Assembly: GCA_001600875.1 (NCBI GenBank)
Contig: BCLD01000023.1
Span: 322,151 to 386,150 of the forward strand
Length of the DNA stretch: 64,000 bases
Direction of reading: 5' to 3'
Source of the DNA: Solicoccozyma terricola
Lineage: Eukaryota; Basidiomycota; Tremellomycetes; Filobasidiales; Piskurozymaceae
Below are positions 34,101 through 44,280 of the stretch, in pieces. The translations under genes were made by a program, and so were the position numbers. The number at the start of each line of letters is the position of its first letter. Position 1 is the stretch's first letter. The notes under the pieces are model-generated. The model was not told the DNA's origin. It saw nothing but the letters and a program-made list of their open reading frames with translations, and did not search any database.

Positions 34101-34745
34101 CGGGAGACGCTCAGATTCGAGAGCAAGGTGGTAGAGCGCTGAAGGTCTCAAGGCGGAAACAGTGGCAGGCGTGGCTGATGTTGCCGCCGAAGATGTGGTG
34201 GCGTTGACCCTGTGGTTTGGAGTTTGGTATCAAGACACGGGAGTGTTATTGTCATGAACCGAACCAGTCCTAAGGTCCGTGACAGTTATCTCCAAAGAAC
34301 TTACGTGCTGCGAGGTCTCCTGCCTCGATTGGGGATGAAAGTGCAGTGAATATCAAACCGGGAACACCTCTGGCAGATGTTCTCATCGTCGATGGATGGC
34401 ACACATGCGATCTTTAGCCTACGACAGTCCATGCATGCCCTGGTGCGTGGTGCGACGACGATAGCCCGTCAGCTGGGGCAGCAAGCACTTGTTCACTCCT
34501 GGTATCGAGACTCACCTTGACCGTCTCCGCTTCTTCGCCCTGGGCTCCTCCGAATCAGGTCCGCTCCCTTCGGCCTGTTCCCGAGCAGTATCATCGCCGC
34601 CCGGGTCATCTCGAGCTCGGAGCCGAGTGAGCGGAGTGTCGTTGGCCGGGTCACCCTCCACGCTGCCCTGCGTGGCTGCGTGAGGGGCCAAGTTGGCGGT
34701 GGATGACCATGCCACTCGGTATCGCGTGCTCGGCTGGTCGGCCAT
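31158..34745 (-). CDS. Zn(II)2Cys6 transcription factor, probable cluster regulator
   Basis: Nine exons (minus): 31158-31982, 32039-32085, 32152-32726, 32785-32855, 32915-33369, 33428-33486, 33547-34209, 34305-34439, 34516-34745; 1019 residues. A Lys/Arg-rich tract (AKKRRRS) ends exon 1. Exon 2 carries the binuclear cluster C-x2-C-x6-C-x9-C-x2-C-x6-C (ACMDCRRLKIACVP then CQRCSRFDIHC, about residues 78-106). A fungal-specific factor domain follows in the middle (FFFVHLNTWSGILDPRF, RARSAFLYTAVLCVASLH, AFYLLSTWKSPDD). The long C-terminus is low in complexity and Gly/Ser/Thr/Asp-rich near the end, as in activation domains. It lies beside the aminotransferase at the right edge of the cluster, so it is the best candidate for recognising the CGG-containing elements there; this is inference. 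Confidence 0.9.
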
Positions 34746-35226
34746 AATGTGACGAGCCGGTGATGCGATTTCCGAGATGTTTGTTTCGATGGTACTGTAG
34801 CAGCCGACATCTAGTGGCCAGATCTGTGGGGCAAAGAAAGACGGATAGGAAAGACGATAAGGGAGGGCACGTGAGTGGCGGAACCCTGCACGGCCCAAAG
34901 CGATGCGATCCGGGCTAAATCCCTGCCGGCTATGTGTTCCCACCCTCAACGCAGTGATTACGGCCACATCCGGGGGTGAGAGGGGTCTTTGAGGGGTCTT
35001 TTGGACCGGTTCAAACCGCTAGGAGACCCCTAGACATGCGCATTTTGTAGCCGCGGACGATGGCTATCAAGAGGGTCGCATGGCATGGCTGGCTCAGTCA
35101 GGAGCGGCTTACGCTGACCCCCGGGGCCGGGGTGGCCGGCATCAGAGGAGAGGAATCGTATTTGGAGCGAAATGTTTTGGCGCGGATGATAGAATAGAGG
35201 AGGGAGTCTTTGACAACAAATGATAG
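34746..35226. promoter_or_regulatory. Promoter side of the Zn2Cys6 factor
   Basis: The 5' flank of the transcription-factor gene. It has a direct repeat GAGGGGTCTTT near 34980-35000 (GAGGGGTCTTTGAGGGGTCTTT) and a nearby GGAGACCCCTAG. No copy of the 20-bp cluster element was found. Confidence 0.45.
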
Positions 35227-36190
35227 CTACTGGGGCCCGCCACCAAACTCGAACACGCTGTCAGGCTGGGCCTCGTAGGTATACAACGTGCAGTTGCGCC
35301 ACACAGACATCCAGCACACCCTTAGTTTTCCATCGACAATGGCTGCATCCATAGGGTTTTCGGTAACGACCTTGCCCATCTTGCAAGGTCTTCATGGTGA
35401 TCGGCAACTCGTCAAGCGGGACCGTGGTCTTGGTGTTGAGGATGACAAGCCGTCCAATCTCGACGCCGGACAGATTAGTGATGCCCGAGCAGAGCATGAC
35501 AGAACGATCGCCGTAGTGCTTGGTTTGGCCGAGGAACTTGCAGTCCTGATAGTCGACCCAGTACGATGGATTACGCACGCTGCTGAGTGGGGCCATGATG
35601 CCGGCGGAGCGGCATTGTGGCCATGCTCATCAAACACGATGCGTCGTGCGAACCCCAGTTCAGTGTCCTCAACGAGCCAGTCTGCACATCGTGGATGATG
35701 CAACCCATGTGGTCTGCGATGCGGAACTACGGGGTGGGCTCTAGCATGGACGGGTCGATCTTGTACACTGTTGCGGTAGAATTGTGCCGGTACTGAGCGG
35801 TGGTCGCCCAGATGCTCTGGCCGTCATAGTCGATACCTCCGTTGTGGTACTCGACATTGCCTTGGTCGGTCAGCGTGGCGTCTGCGATATGGGTCCCGTT
35901 CCCGTCGAACACCATCATATGGGCAAATCCAGCACCAGCGGTTCGATCGGTGCCGTTGGTGACCTGAGCATACTTCTGCGTCGACTGCGTGTACTCGCCC
36001 GCCGAAACAAAGTATCGATTGTCGCCGAGATGCACGATACCCTCGGGCTCGAAACAATCACCCTGGAAGTTGACCTCATCCACCAGCTTCCAGACGGTGG
36101 TTCGACCGAGGCTCTGGAGGAAGCTTGCCACTGCGAGCTCTTTGTGTCGGCAGCATCGGCCTGGTTCACTCGCGTTCGCCCTCCAGCCTT
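35227..36190 (-). pseudogene. DUF6454-type beta-propeller-like protein, pseudogene
   Basis: Minus-strand fragments in three successive frames match one fungal extracellular-type protein family. The first (36131-35727) has DCFEPEGIVHLGDNRYF, GAGFAHMMVFDGNGTHI and NVEYHNGGIDYDGQSIW. After an in-frame TAG the frame continues through FRIADHMGCIIHD to near 35630. A second frame (about 35596-35370) gives VRNPSYWVDYQDCKFLG and GDRSVMLCSGITNL. A third ends FEFGGGPQ at the stop at 35227. One stop and two frameshifts, plus loss of the N-terminal signal region, indicate a dead gene. I know the family only as a domain of unknown function. Confidence 0.8.
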
Positions 36191-37256
36191 CCTGATTGAC
36201 CTCTCACCATTCACGGTCTTTGCTGTTTATCGCCTCTGAAGAACGAAGACCAGGGAATCTGCGATGCCACAAGAGATTTTGGAGAATGACGACTATGGAG
36301 ACTTTACCGACGCAACGACGATGACCGTTGCTGATCTACTCAGTGGCCTTACCCGTGAGATGACGACGACTCTCCCGTAGCGACCATGATCGAAGAGGAA
36401 CCTCTGAGACGGCATTTCGACAAACGTCAGAGAGCTTGGCACACCACGACGACTGCAGGACCTTCACATCACACTCCCTCAAGGGGTTACACGCCGCCTC
36501 AGACCCCTTTGTATTGTCTACCTACAACACCGACCTTGCGGTGGACGTATCGAGGGAAGATCGCTCGTTTTCGGAGGTCCTTCCGGGGTGATCAAAGTAG
36601 AAACGACGGTAGAGAGATGTGCAGCCGTGTTGACTTCGCCATGACGACTCCGGTTTCAAGCAATACGTCTTGTGCAGCGTATCAGCCAAACCACGGAACT
36701 ACGACGTCGACAACGGGGATCCACATTGGCCGACGCAGTCTCCGATTCCGATGGCCTCGTTCATGCTGTCTGAACCCCTCCATTCTGGACATAACACTGG
36801 GCACCGATGGTGTTCTAAATCCGGATAGCGCCAGGCATGAGGAATTGGCACTTCATACGGAAGATCTCCTGACGCCCGTCATGCCTGCTCCAGGTGACCT
36901 AATAATAATATATGTACCGTCCAGGGAATGGCTCCCCCTTGGTACAGTAGCTTCCGCAGACAAACAAACCAAGGCAACTTGCCCCGATTCCCTTCGCCCC
37001 ATCTGCCAAATGTGGATGGCAGGGATTATCAGCGTGACAGTGGAAGCTCAGACGCCACCCGTTCCTGAGGGACCCGTGGCGGGATCCACTGATCCAGCAC
37101 CCGCCCTCATATTCACATCCAACGGTTAACATCCACATCCACCCCTCAACACACCATCAGTCTGCTGCCAGACACCCATCACATTGAGGACTTTCAAGCC
37201 TCTACCTAGCTGCGGCCACGTCCATCCAAGCACGCATCGACTTCCAAATACGCACC
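36191..37256. other. Region with weak open frames, no supported gene
   Basis: An ATG at 36264 opens 38 codons (ending TTTLP). A 247-codon frame at 36386-37129 is open but has no recognisable domain, and its composition is uneven (TTTT tracts, RSFRGDQ, SCAAY). It could be a decayed gene or chance. The last 100 bp are the leader of the DUF2235 gene. Confidence 0.4.
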
Positions 37257-39591
37257 ATGGCATCCCAAGACAATATCTTCGAGCCCGTCGGTGACGGTGA
37301 CGGTATCAGTGCCGGGACCATCACGTCCACTTCACACGGCGAAACCCCTGCCACCACCACCATCACCACCATCCCCACCTTGCCTCCGCGAAACCTGGTC
37401 GTTCTGTTCGATGGCACAGGTGACCAGTTCTCCTCAGCGTACAGCAACATCATAAAGCTCTGCGGTGTGATCAAGGTTGACGAAGAACAACTTATGTTCT
37501 ACGATAGCGGCATCGGATCCTACCTTCCGAGCGGCACGAGTATTTGGGGTAAGATCAACCAGAAGATTGCCAAGATTATGGATATGGCGTTTGCTTGGTG
37601 AGTGCCATTAACCTTGAGGGCGAATGATGAACCATCCCTTGATCACCTTATCCATGACATTTCACCACCTGACCGTTTTCATCGATGCTTCCTTACATAC
37701 TGTGTTCACCACCTATCCTATCACCACCTACAGGTCGTTTCGCGACCACGTATGTGCCGGGTACAAGTTTCTGAGCAACCACTACAGAAAGGGCGACAAC
37801 ATTTACATCTTCGGATTCTCACGAGGTACGTTCGCACGTTGGCATGTAGACTGCTTTAGCAATTGCATCTAAATTCGTCCAAATCAGGTGCATACAGTGC
37901 TCGTTCGCTCGCCGGAATGATCCAGAAGGTACGTAGAACCTCCAGATGGTTGCCGCAGTCAAGGTCTGAGTGTCTGGAAACCGGCAGGTCGGGTTGTTGC
38001 CACCCGGAAATGAGACACAATTGCCGCTGCAAGTATCCCCACTGGTGTCTTTCGTTGCCTTTTGTATCTCATGTGTCTGATTCGCCGCAATCCAACGATA
38101 GTGCCTACGACGTCTACAAATCCAAACCAAAGTGTGGAATGGGATGGCATTTTTGGCATCACTTCAAGAAGCAACCCGAGAATCTCGCCCCAACGTACAG
38201 GAGCGTGTTTGGGATCAGCCAGTCGGTGAACATACACTTTATCGGAGTGTTCGACACAGTAGCGAGTATTGGGGGGGCCGAATTGCGTGGTACGTGGATC
38301 CGCTGGAGTTGCATCTGCTCTGCCACACTTAACGCTTCGTTGTCCCCGACGTCCAATGTCGCCCCTGGTCCCTTGAATCGCCGCTGGCTGACACTTCGCC
38401 CAACCTACCTAGAACTACCCTTCGCCTCAGGCGTTGCGATGGTCAAGTGGTTCAGACAGGCATTGGCTCTAGACGAGAGGCGCGCCAAGTTTCAGCCAAT
38501 CTACCGTGTCCCCGATCCCGGAGAAAGCCATAAGAAACTCACGTACAGCGACATCAAACAATGCGCCCAGGAAGCCAACGAGGCGTTGGACACTCTAAAG
38601 AACTTCGAAGTTGATACCGCCGCTCATGACAGCGCCAAGGCCAAGCTCGAAGAAAAGGATAAATCAAACCTAGCTCTCAATCAGCGCGGCGACAAGTACC
38701 TACCAAGGTCAAAGGAAGTCTGGTTCGCTGGCGTGCACGCTGATTGCGGCGGTGGTAACGACCTGAACGGAGATGCCTCCCTGTCCAACATCAGCTTCAG
38801 GTGAGAATTCTCCCAGGGCGTCCATTTTGCCTTGCTACTACACTGACAGACTTGTCGGAAATAATGGCGGACCCAGGTGGATGCTCCGTGAAGCTGAAGA
38901 GTGTGGTCTCAAGATCGACGCCGCTGGATTGGTCCTCCTGCCGACATTGACCGAAGTTCCCGGGATCAAGCAAAATGTTCTGCATGCTAGGCGCCACCTC
39001 ATTAAGATCGTCAAGGATGAGCTTGCGGAACAAAGTGAGTATGAGAACGCAACTCTCCTTCGCGAGGAAGCCGAAATGCGAGATACCATTCGCAATGAGA
39101 TCCTACCTCTGCGAGAGGAGCTGCACAACATCATTCAGAAGGCAGCCGCGCACGACACGGAACTTGATGGAAACCCCCCTACTGGTGGGCCATTCACCAG
39201 TGATCTCTACCAGCTACCGGTGGAGTCTCTTACGTGGCCGTACTGGATACTGGAGATAGCTATATTACAGGCGCGAAGGAACGCCGGTGGATCCGGCGGT
39301 CTCGGGTTGAAACATGAGCGTGACGAGGGGGACAATGACTACAAGTGGCGCCAAAATCGTTTTCGTGGAAGGGTGATGCTCAAAACACAGGGCATTCACC
39401 GCTCGGTGCAAAAAAGGCTTTTGCTCGACGATATCCAAGTGGGCAATCACCCCAAGTACGCCACATACGATGGGTGCTACCTCAAGCCGAGGCCCAAGGC
39501 AAAGCTACCACGGAGCTGGCGGCGCATGGGGTGGACCTGGGAGTTGTTGAAGGATGGAGGCGATGGCACTGAGCACGTGTGGGAGGACTAA
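37257..39591 (+). CDS. DUF2235 alpha/beta-hydrolase (Tle1-like)
   Basis: Exons: 37257-37597, 37734-37825, 37888-37928, 37988-38028, 38102-38289, 38413-38800, 38877-39591, 601 residues. The N-terminal LVVLFDGTGDQF near residue 48 is the first strand and oxyanion region. YIFGFSRGAYSAR gives the nucleophile elbow G-F-S-R-G. IGVFDTVASIGG carries the conserved Asp. ALALDERRAKFQPIY and WFAGVHADCGGG (catalytic-His region) follow. The intron at 38029-38101 begins GCAAGT, and only this GC donor keeps the LPLAYDVYK join in frame. The C-terminal 240 residues contain a charged helix and a basic tail. Bacterial relatives (Tle1) are phospholipases delivered by type VI secretion; fungal members are common but uncharacterised. 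There is no signal peptide, so cytosolic or lipid-associated location is likely. Confidence 0.88.
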
Positions 39592-40555
39592 GCGGTTGAC
39601 TGAAAGCAGAAACTCGAAATGCAGGTTGTAAGAGTTCCGCTCACTTTCATTCGATTGGGAAATGTTTTACAAGTTCTTGTTATTTGACTGGGTATAGGGG
39701 TATATGTGGTAGTCGCAAAAAGTATATAACCCTCAGAGACGTAAATTATTATCGCGCCAGTCAGCTCGAGTTATGGTCTTCCCCGGACCAATATCACATC
39801 CGGTCATCAACGAGACATACAGGCGATTAGATGTTCGTTATCCTATCGCTGGATCCGTTTGTTCGTGTACAACGGAGAAACCCAGAAACGGACAGAACAC
39901 AGGAACGTACCTCCCTGCAACCAAAACGCCACCCGGAAATATGTCAGGATCGTTTCGCCTTCTCTCCCATGGAACTGGAAGCCAGGCCAGATGCGAAGAG
40001 GACCCATCACGCACGAGTTACCAGGGCCGTCACGAAATACAAGAAAGAGACTCCGGGCAGGCAAAAATATACAGCGGTGGAAACAAGGCGGATACAATCT
40101 ATACAGAATAGAACAGCGATGGAAACAGCTGTGTCATCGTGTGTCAACGAGCATGTCATTGGAAAACTGATACTCAAGTGTCGCCTTGCACCTTTGTCTC
40201 TCTTCTCTGCCGATAAGTTCGCCACTCTTTCATTTACTCAGCTGTCGACACACCGGGGTCCGGTGTCACTCTCAGCTGCAATGCGCTATCTCTCAGGTGC
40301 GCTTCTTCTTAACAGCTTGGATCTGAAGGAAGGTAGAGCAGAGTGATCAACTGTTACGACCGGACCTTGACGAAGCAGTGCCGAGGTACAGGTGTGCAAG
40401 CACACAAGAAGCGGTCGAGAGGAATTGTGGAATGGATGGCAAGGGTGCCTAGTCCGGTTGCCAACTTGACAGAGTTGCAGCAAGGAATCACTTTACCAAG
40501 GTGAAGGACTAGGTGGATGGGAACTCAGTGAAAGCTGAGCTTGATTGGCTAGTAA
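39592..40555. other. Intergenic region before the LTR-type element
   Basis: Short overlapping frames on both strands with no recognisable homology. The last five bases (AGTAA, 40551-40555) are the left target-site duplication of the following element. Confidence 0.5.
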
Positions 40556-42798
40556 TGTAAGGATACGACCAATCCACTCGACACTGGACGCGTCATCTCT
40601 CATATGGCCTCGTATGGCCTCAGCCCCTACGCGTCTACATCCAGATTAGGATACGAATCCTTACTCGACTTAACTCTATTTCTTTCGCTCTCCTCTTACG
40701 CCTCTTGGACTAATCGGGTTTCCTCGATTACAACCGATGCCCCTCGATTGCAAACGATGGATATCTCTTACAATCAATGGACATCTCTAGAAACCGACAG
40801 ATCTCTCTAGATATCGATGGGTTGCTCTAGGACAGTTAAGACATTCTTATTCTCCTTTCGCGCTTCGAGATATCGCCACTATACGATATCTCTCTTCATT
40901 GTTCTTTACTCTCATTTTACTATAAAGAGCGCTCCCTTATGGACCTCTTCTCTCTATTGTAATTCACCCTGTTAATGCATCACATTCCACGACACTACAA
41001 TTGCCACTCGCATCTCGACTAATCGTATATCGACTTAGGCTCGCTACCTAACAACTCATACTACATTAGATCATCGGATTGTAACGATCTAACGACGATC
41101 GTCACACCCGAGGATAGACGAGTCACTTGACTCTCTATTCGGTATCGGTCAGCGTTCGTTGGGGACTGGACGGATTCGGACGGAAGTGTGCGGATCCGCG
41201 CGGTGTCGTCTTCGTGTGTTCGTGTGTGTGTAAGCGGAGCATGCTTCACTAAGTGCGTCTACGTTCGAGTGCCTTTAGGCAATGGTCGGTCGTATAATGC
41301 AACGGTCGTAAGGGTGTTGCATACAATTGATAATATTGCTCGAGGAAAGAGAGCAATAACTAGAGTCGTACAAAAGGCTACCTTAAGTACGTAGGATGGA
41401 CGGGGGAACCTGGCTAATTGCCAAGGGAGCCCGGCTACTTGCCATTCCATCCTAACTGTTCTTGTTCTGAAACTCTATTGTTCCATAGAGGCCATATTGG
41501 AGATACTAACGTCGTATTGGAGATATGGGCGTTCGTGTTGGAGATACGGGCGTCCTATTGGAGATACTGGCGCTCGTGTACGACCGATCCGGGCTGCCAA
41601 GCTACGGCAAGGTCGTATCACGACTTCAGAACGTAGATTCGAGCCAACTTGTGGGTGTACGAGCGGCGAGAGTATGTCTTGGACGAATCCGGACGGATTC
41701 GGACGGATCCGTCTGATGGCGACCACGTCTGAGATGGCGTGAGTCGGTTTAGCCGCTGTCGGGCCGTAGACCTGACATATGTCCATTGTTCCTTGAACAA
41801 TGGTTGTAGGTGTACGAGCTTAGTTCGGGTCACGCGAATGACGATGATAACGTGCACGAGTCCATGTTGAATGACGTGGCGCCCCTATGTGAATCCTAGA
41901 GCGACGGCGATGGGAGATCGTAGAGTGTTCAGAGGAATTCCCGTGACACGGATCCCAGCGTTACATAGTGAGTATAGGGATAGATCTGAAACTAACTTGC
42001 GTGAGTTCCCGAATACAGTCATAGCAGTCCTCTTCGGATCAAGCCTTTTAGTCCTATCTCGTGTGTAAGGATACGACCCATCTCAGGCCCGAATCCTCAC
42101 CGATCCGCGGATCTCGTCCACCGATTCTCCATCCACGTGCTCCGGGCTACGAATCCCCGGAGGCCTCATATCAGTTAAGGCGACGATTCCCCAACAACGA
42201 ATCCCCATCTGACCTCTCGTCGACGTCACCCCCGATGGATTCGCCGACTCGCTCGCCTGGAACACCGCTCCGAGAAGGTCTCGACGCCGATTGGTCAGCC
42301 TCTCTTGCTCGCCGGACTTCGTATCTCTCCGGACCGGTTCCCCAGCGCTCTTTTTCTCTTTTTTTTCGCTCTTTGACATCTCGTTCAGCGAGATGTCCCC
42401 TGTATATATAGCGGGGGCCTCTACCCTTCGGTGGACGGTCTTTCCCCTTTTCCTCACCTTGTATTAGACCAAGTCTTCGGAGTATACAACGTCTGCGCAT
42501 CTCCACACCTCATCGATCGGCCCTAGGATTAGCTACCCTCTTCGGCCCTCGACACACACACACATCTCGCTCCTTTCTCCAAGCCCGAGCATTCCCCGCT
42601 GTCTTCATCTCTTCGCTCGACTTAGCTGTAGATCTGAATCCAACTGCGAGAGGCCCGATTATCCGTCACCTGCCATATCACATCTCCGGCCACCGATTCA
42701 TCGTAGAATCCTCGTAGCCCTGAAGATCCGGCACCTGACATCGTGATACGAGGAGTCCGAAAGCCGCTGAGTTCACGAAGAAAGACCAGCACCTGACA
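40556..42798. mobile_element. Non-autonomous LTR-type element, 2243 bp, with AGTAA target-site duplication
   Basis: It begins TGTAAGGATACGACC and ends AGCACCTGACA, that is TG...CA. The 5 bp outside each end are identical: AGTAA at 40551-40555 and at 42799-42803. It contains no gag or pol frame. The start sequence recurs inside at 42062, and an ACCTGACA end-like sequence occurs at 41770-41777, so the element is composite. The section 41480-41720 has short tandem repeats (TTGGAGATACGGGCG and CGGACGGATTCGG types). It may be a large solo LTR or a deletion derivative of an unidentified LTR retrotransposon. Confidence 0.72.
42062..42798. repeat. LTR-like unit inside the 2243-bp element
   Basis: Starts TGTAAGGATACGACC and ends CACCTGACA. 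It is related along its length to the separate copy at 42890-43508: TCTCAGGCCCGAATCCTCACC near the start, a TATATA plus CCTTGTATTAGA core near 42400-42470, and an ATCCGTCACC segment near the end. The core looks like an LTR promoter. Confidence 0.75.
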
Positions 42799-42889
42799 AG
42801 TAACTTTTGATATCTTTTGGTGAAGAGAAAAGGAAAAGTACAATGAAGGCAAGTAGTTTCTTCTGCCTTATATATGTATTCCTGAGAAG

Positions 42890-43508
42890 TGTAAGGATAC
42901 GACCTTTCTCAGGCCCGAATCCTCACCGTTCCGCGGATTCCCCATCATCGATCCTCCATCCATGGTGCTCAAGGCTCTGAACATTCGGGCATACGTCGAA
43001 CATCAGGCCCATCCTTCTCGCCGATGGATGGACGTAGTCATGATATCACCGATGGAAGGACTTAGCCATATCATCGCCGATGGATGGACTTCGCCAGATT
43101 AATGCCATCGTCGCTGTGACCACCGATTGGCTGTTCGGGCAAACTCCTGATGGCAGGCCCACTCTTTTCTTTCTTTCTTTCTGAGTATCTTGCCGATACG
43201 ATCATGTACATATATGGGAGCCCTGCCCTCCGGTAGATGGCTTACCCTCCTTCCTCAACTTGTATTAGAGAGACAGCCTCATGACTTATACATCATCTGT
43301 GCATCTCATCGATCGGCCCTTGGATTAGCTACCCACTTCAGGCCTTCGACAACTCTGGCCACTGAACATCAGGCCTGATCTACCTCATCATCTTATCATT
43401 CTTAGTGGCTGGATCTGAATCCCACAGCGAGGGCCGTAATATCCGTCACCAGCCGATCTTTCTTTTCTCCCCGGTCATCAAGACTCCCCGGAAGATTAGC
43501 ACCTGACA
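42890..43508. mobile_element. Solo LTR, 619 bp, with AGAAG target-site duplication
   Basis: TGTAAGGATACGACC at the left, CACCTGACA at the right, flanked by AGAAG at 42885-42889 and 43509-43513. It contains a TACATATATGGGAG TATA-like site near 43206 and CTTGTATTAGA near 43260. It is homologous to the unit at 42062-42798 but shorter, and probably arose by recombination between the two LTRs of a full element. Confidence 0.85.
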
Positions 43509-43730
43509 AGAAGGATGTTTAGTCATCTGGTTTGATCTCGGTTTGATCTCGGTTTGACCGGTTTGTTGTGTGCCTTGTGTGTCATGTACCTGTTGTACCT
43601 AATAGATACTGTGTTGCGGTCACCCCCTGCCCCACCATTCACCTCCTCCCGTTCCGCGGATTTGTATTTCTCGGGCGACATGGGATCAGTTAGCAGCATA
43701 CATTGTAACATCGTCCACATGGGAGCAACG

Positions 43731-44245
43731 ATGGACACCACATCCTCCACGCCGATCATTCAATCCACAACACCACCATCCATATCACCACCACCACCAC
43801 CACCACCACCACCTAATCTGAACAATGACAATCCATCACCAGAAGAGTCTCTCTCAGCAGCTGTTGCGGAACTCTGTCGTGCCGGGTTATATCATTTCGA
43901 TCCACCAGATGGGGTGAGGAGAACATTGGCAGCGGCGGTGGATCCTTGGAACTCTGGCGGCGAAATGGTACCTGAGCTCGAGAGGTGGAGTGGGGATTTG
44001 AGATTGGAGGTTGAGAGGATTGGTCTGCTTAATACCGCACAAAGCGTTTACAAGGATTCATTCCAGGTGGGAAGCTACATTTGAGCATCCGGGTGTGGGA
44101 ATCAGGTCTGGCGGCTGATTTTTTTGTTGCGTTTTCTTTTTCGTTTCGTTTCGTTTCACAACTATAGAACATCTCAATGGATTCATCTCTATTCATTGAC
44201 ATCCCACAACCTCACTGCTCAACCTCCACCTCCTTGACCCCGTTC

Positions 44246-44280
<35 letters not shown>

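Noticed and set aside
36386..37129. 247-codon open frame on the plus strand
   Set aside because: No domain, biased low-complexity composition, and no sign of splicing partners; kept only as a note in the intergenic entry.
39773..40346. Overlapping open frames of 84-171 codons left of the LTR element
   Set aside because: Several frames are open on both strands at once, as expected for non-coding sequence, and none has recognisable motifs.
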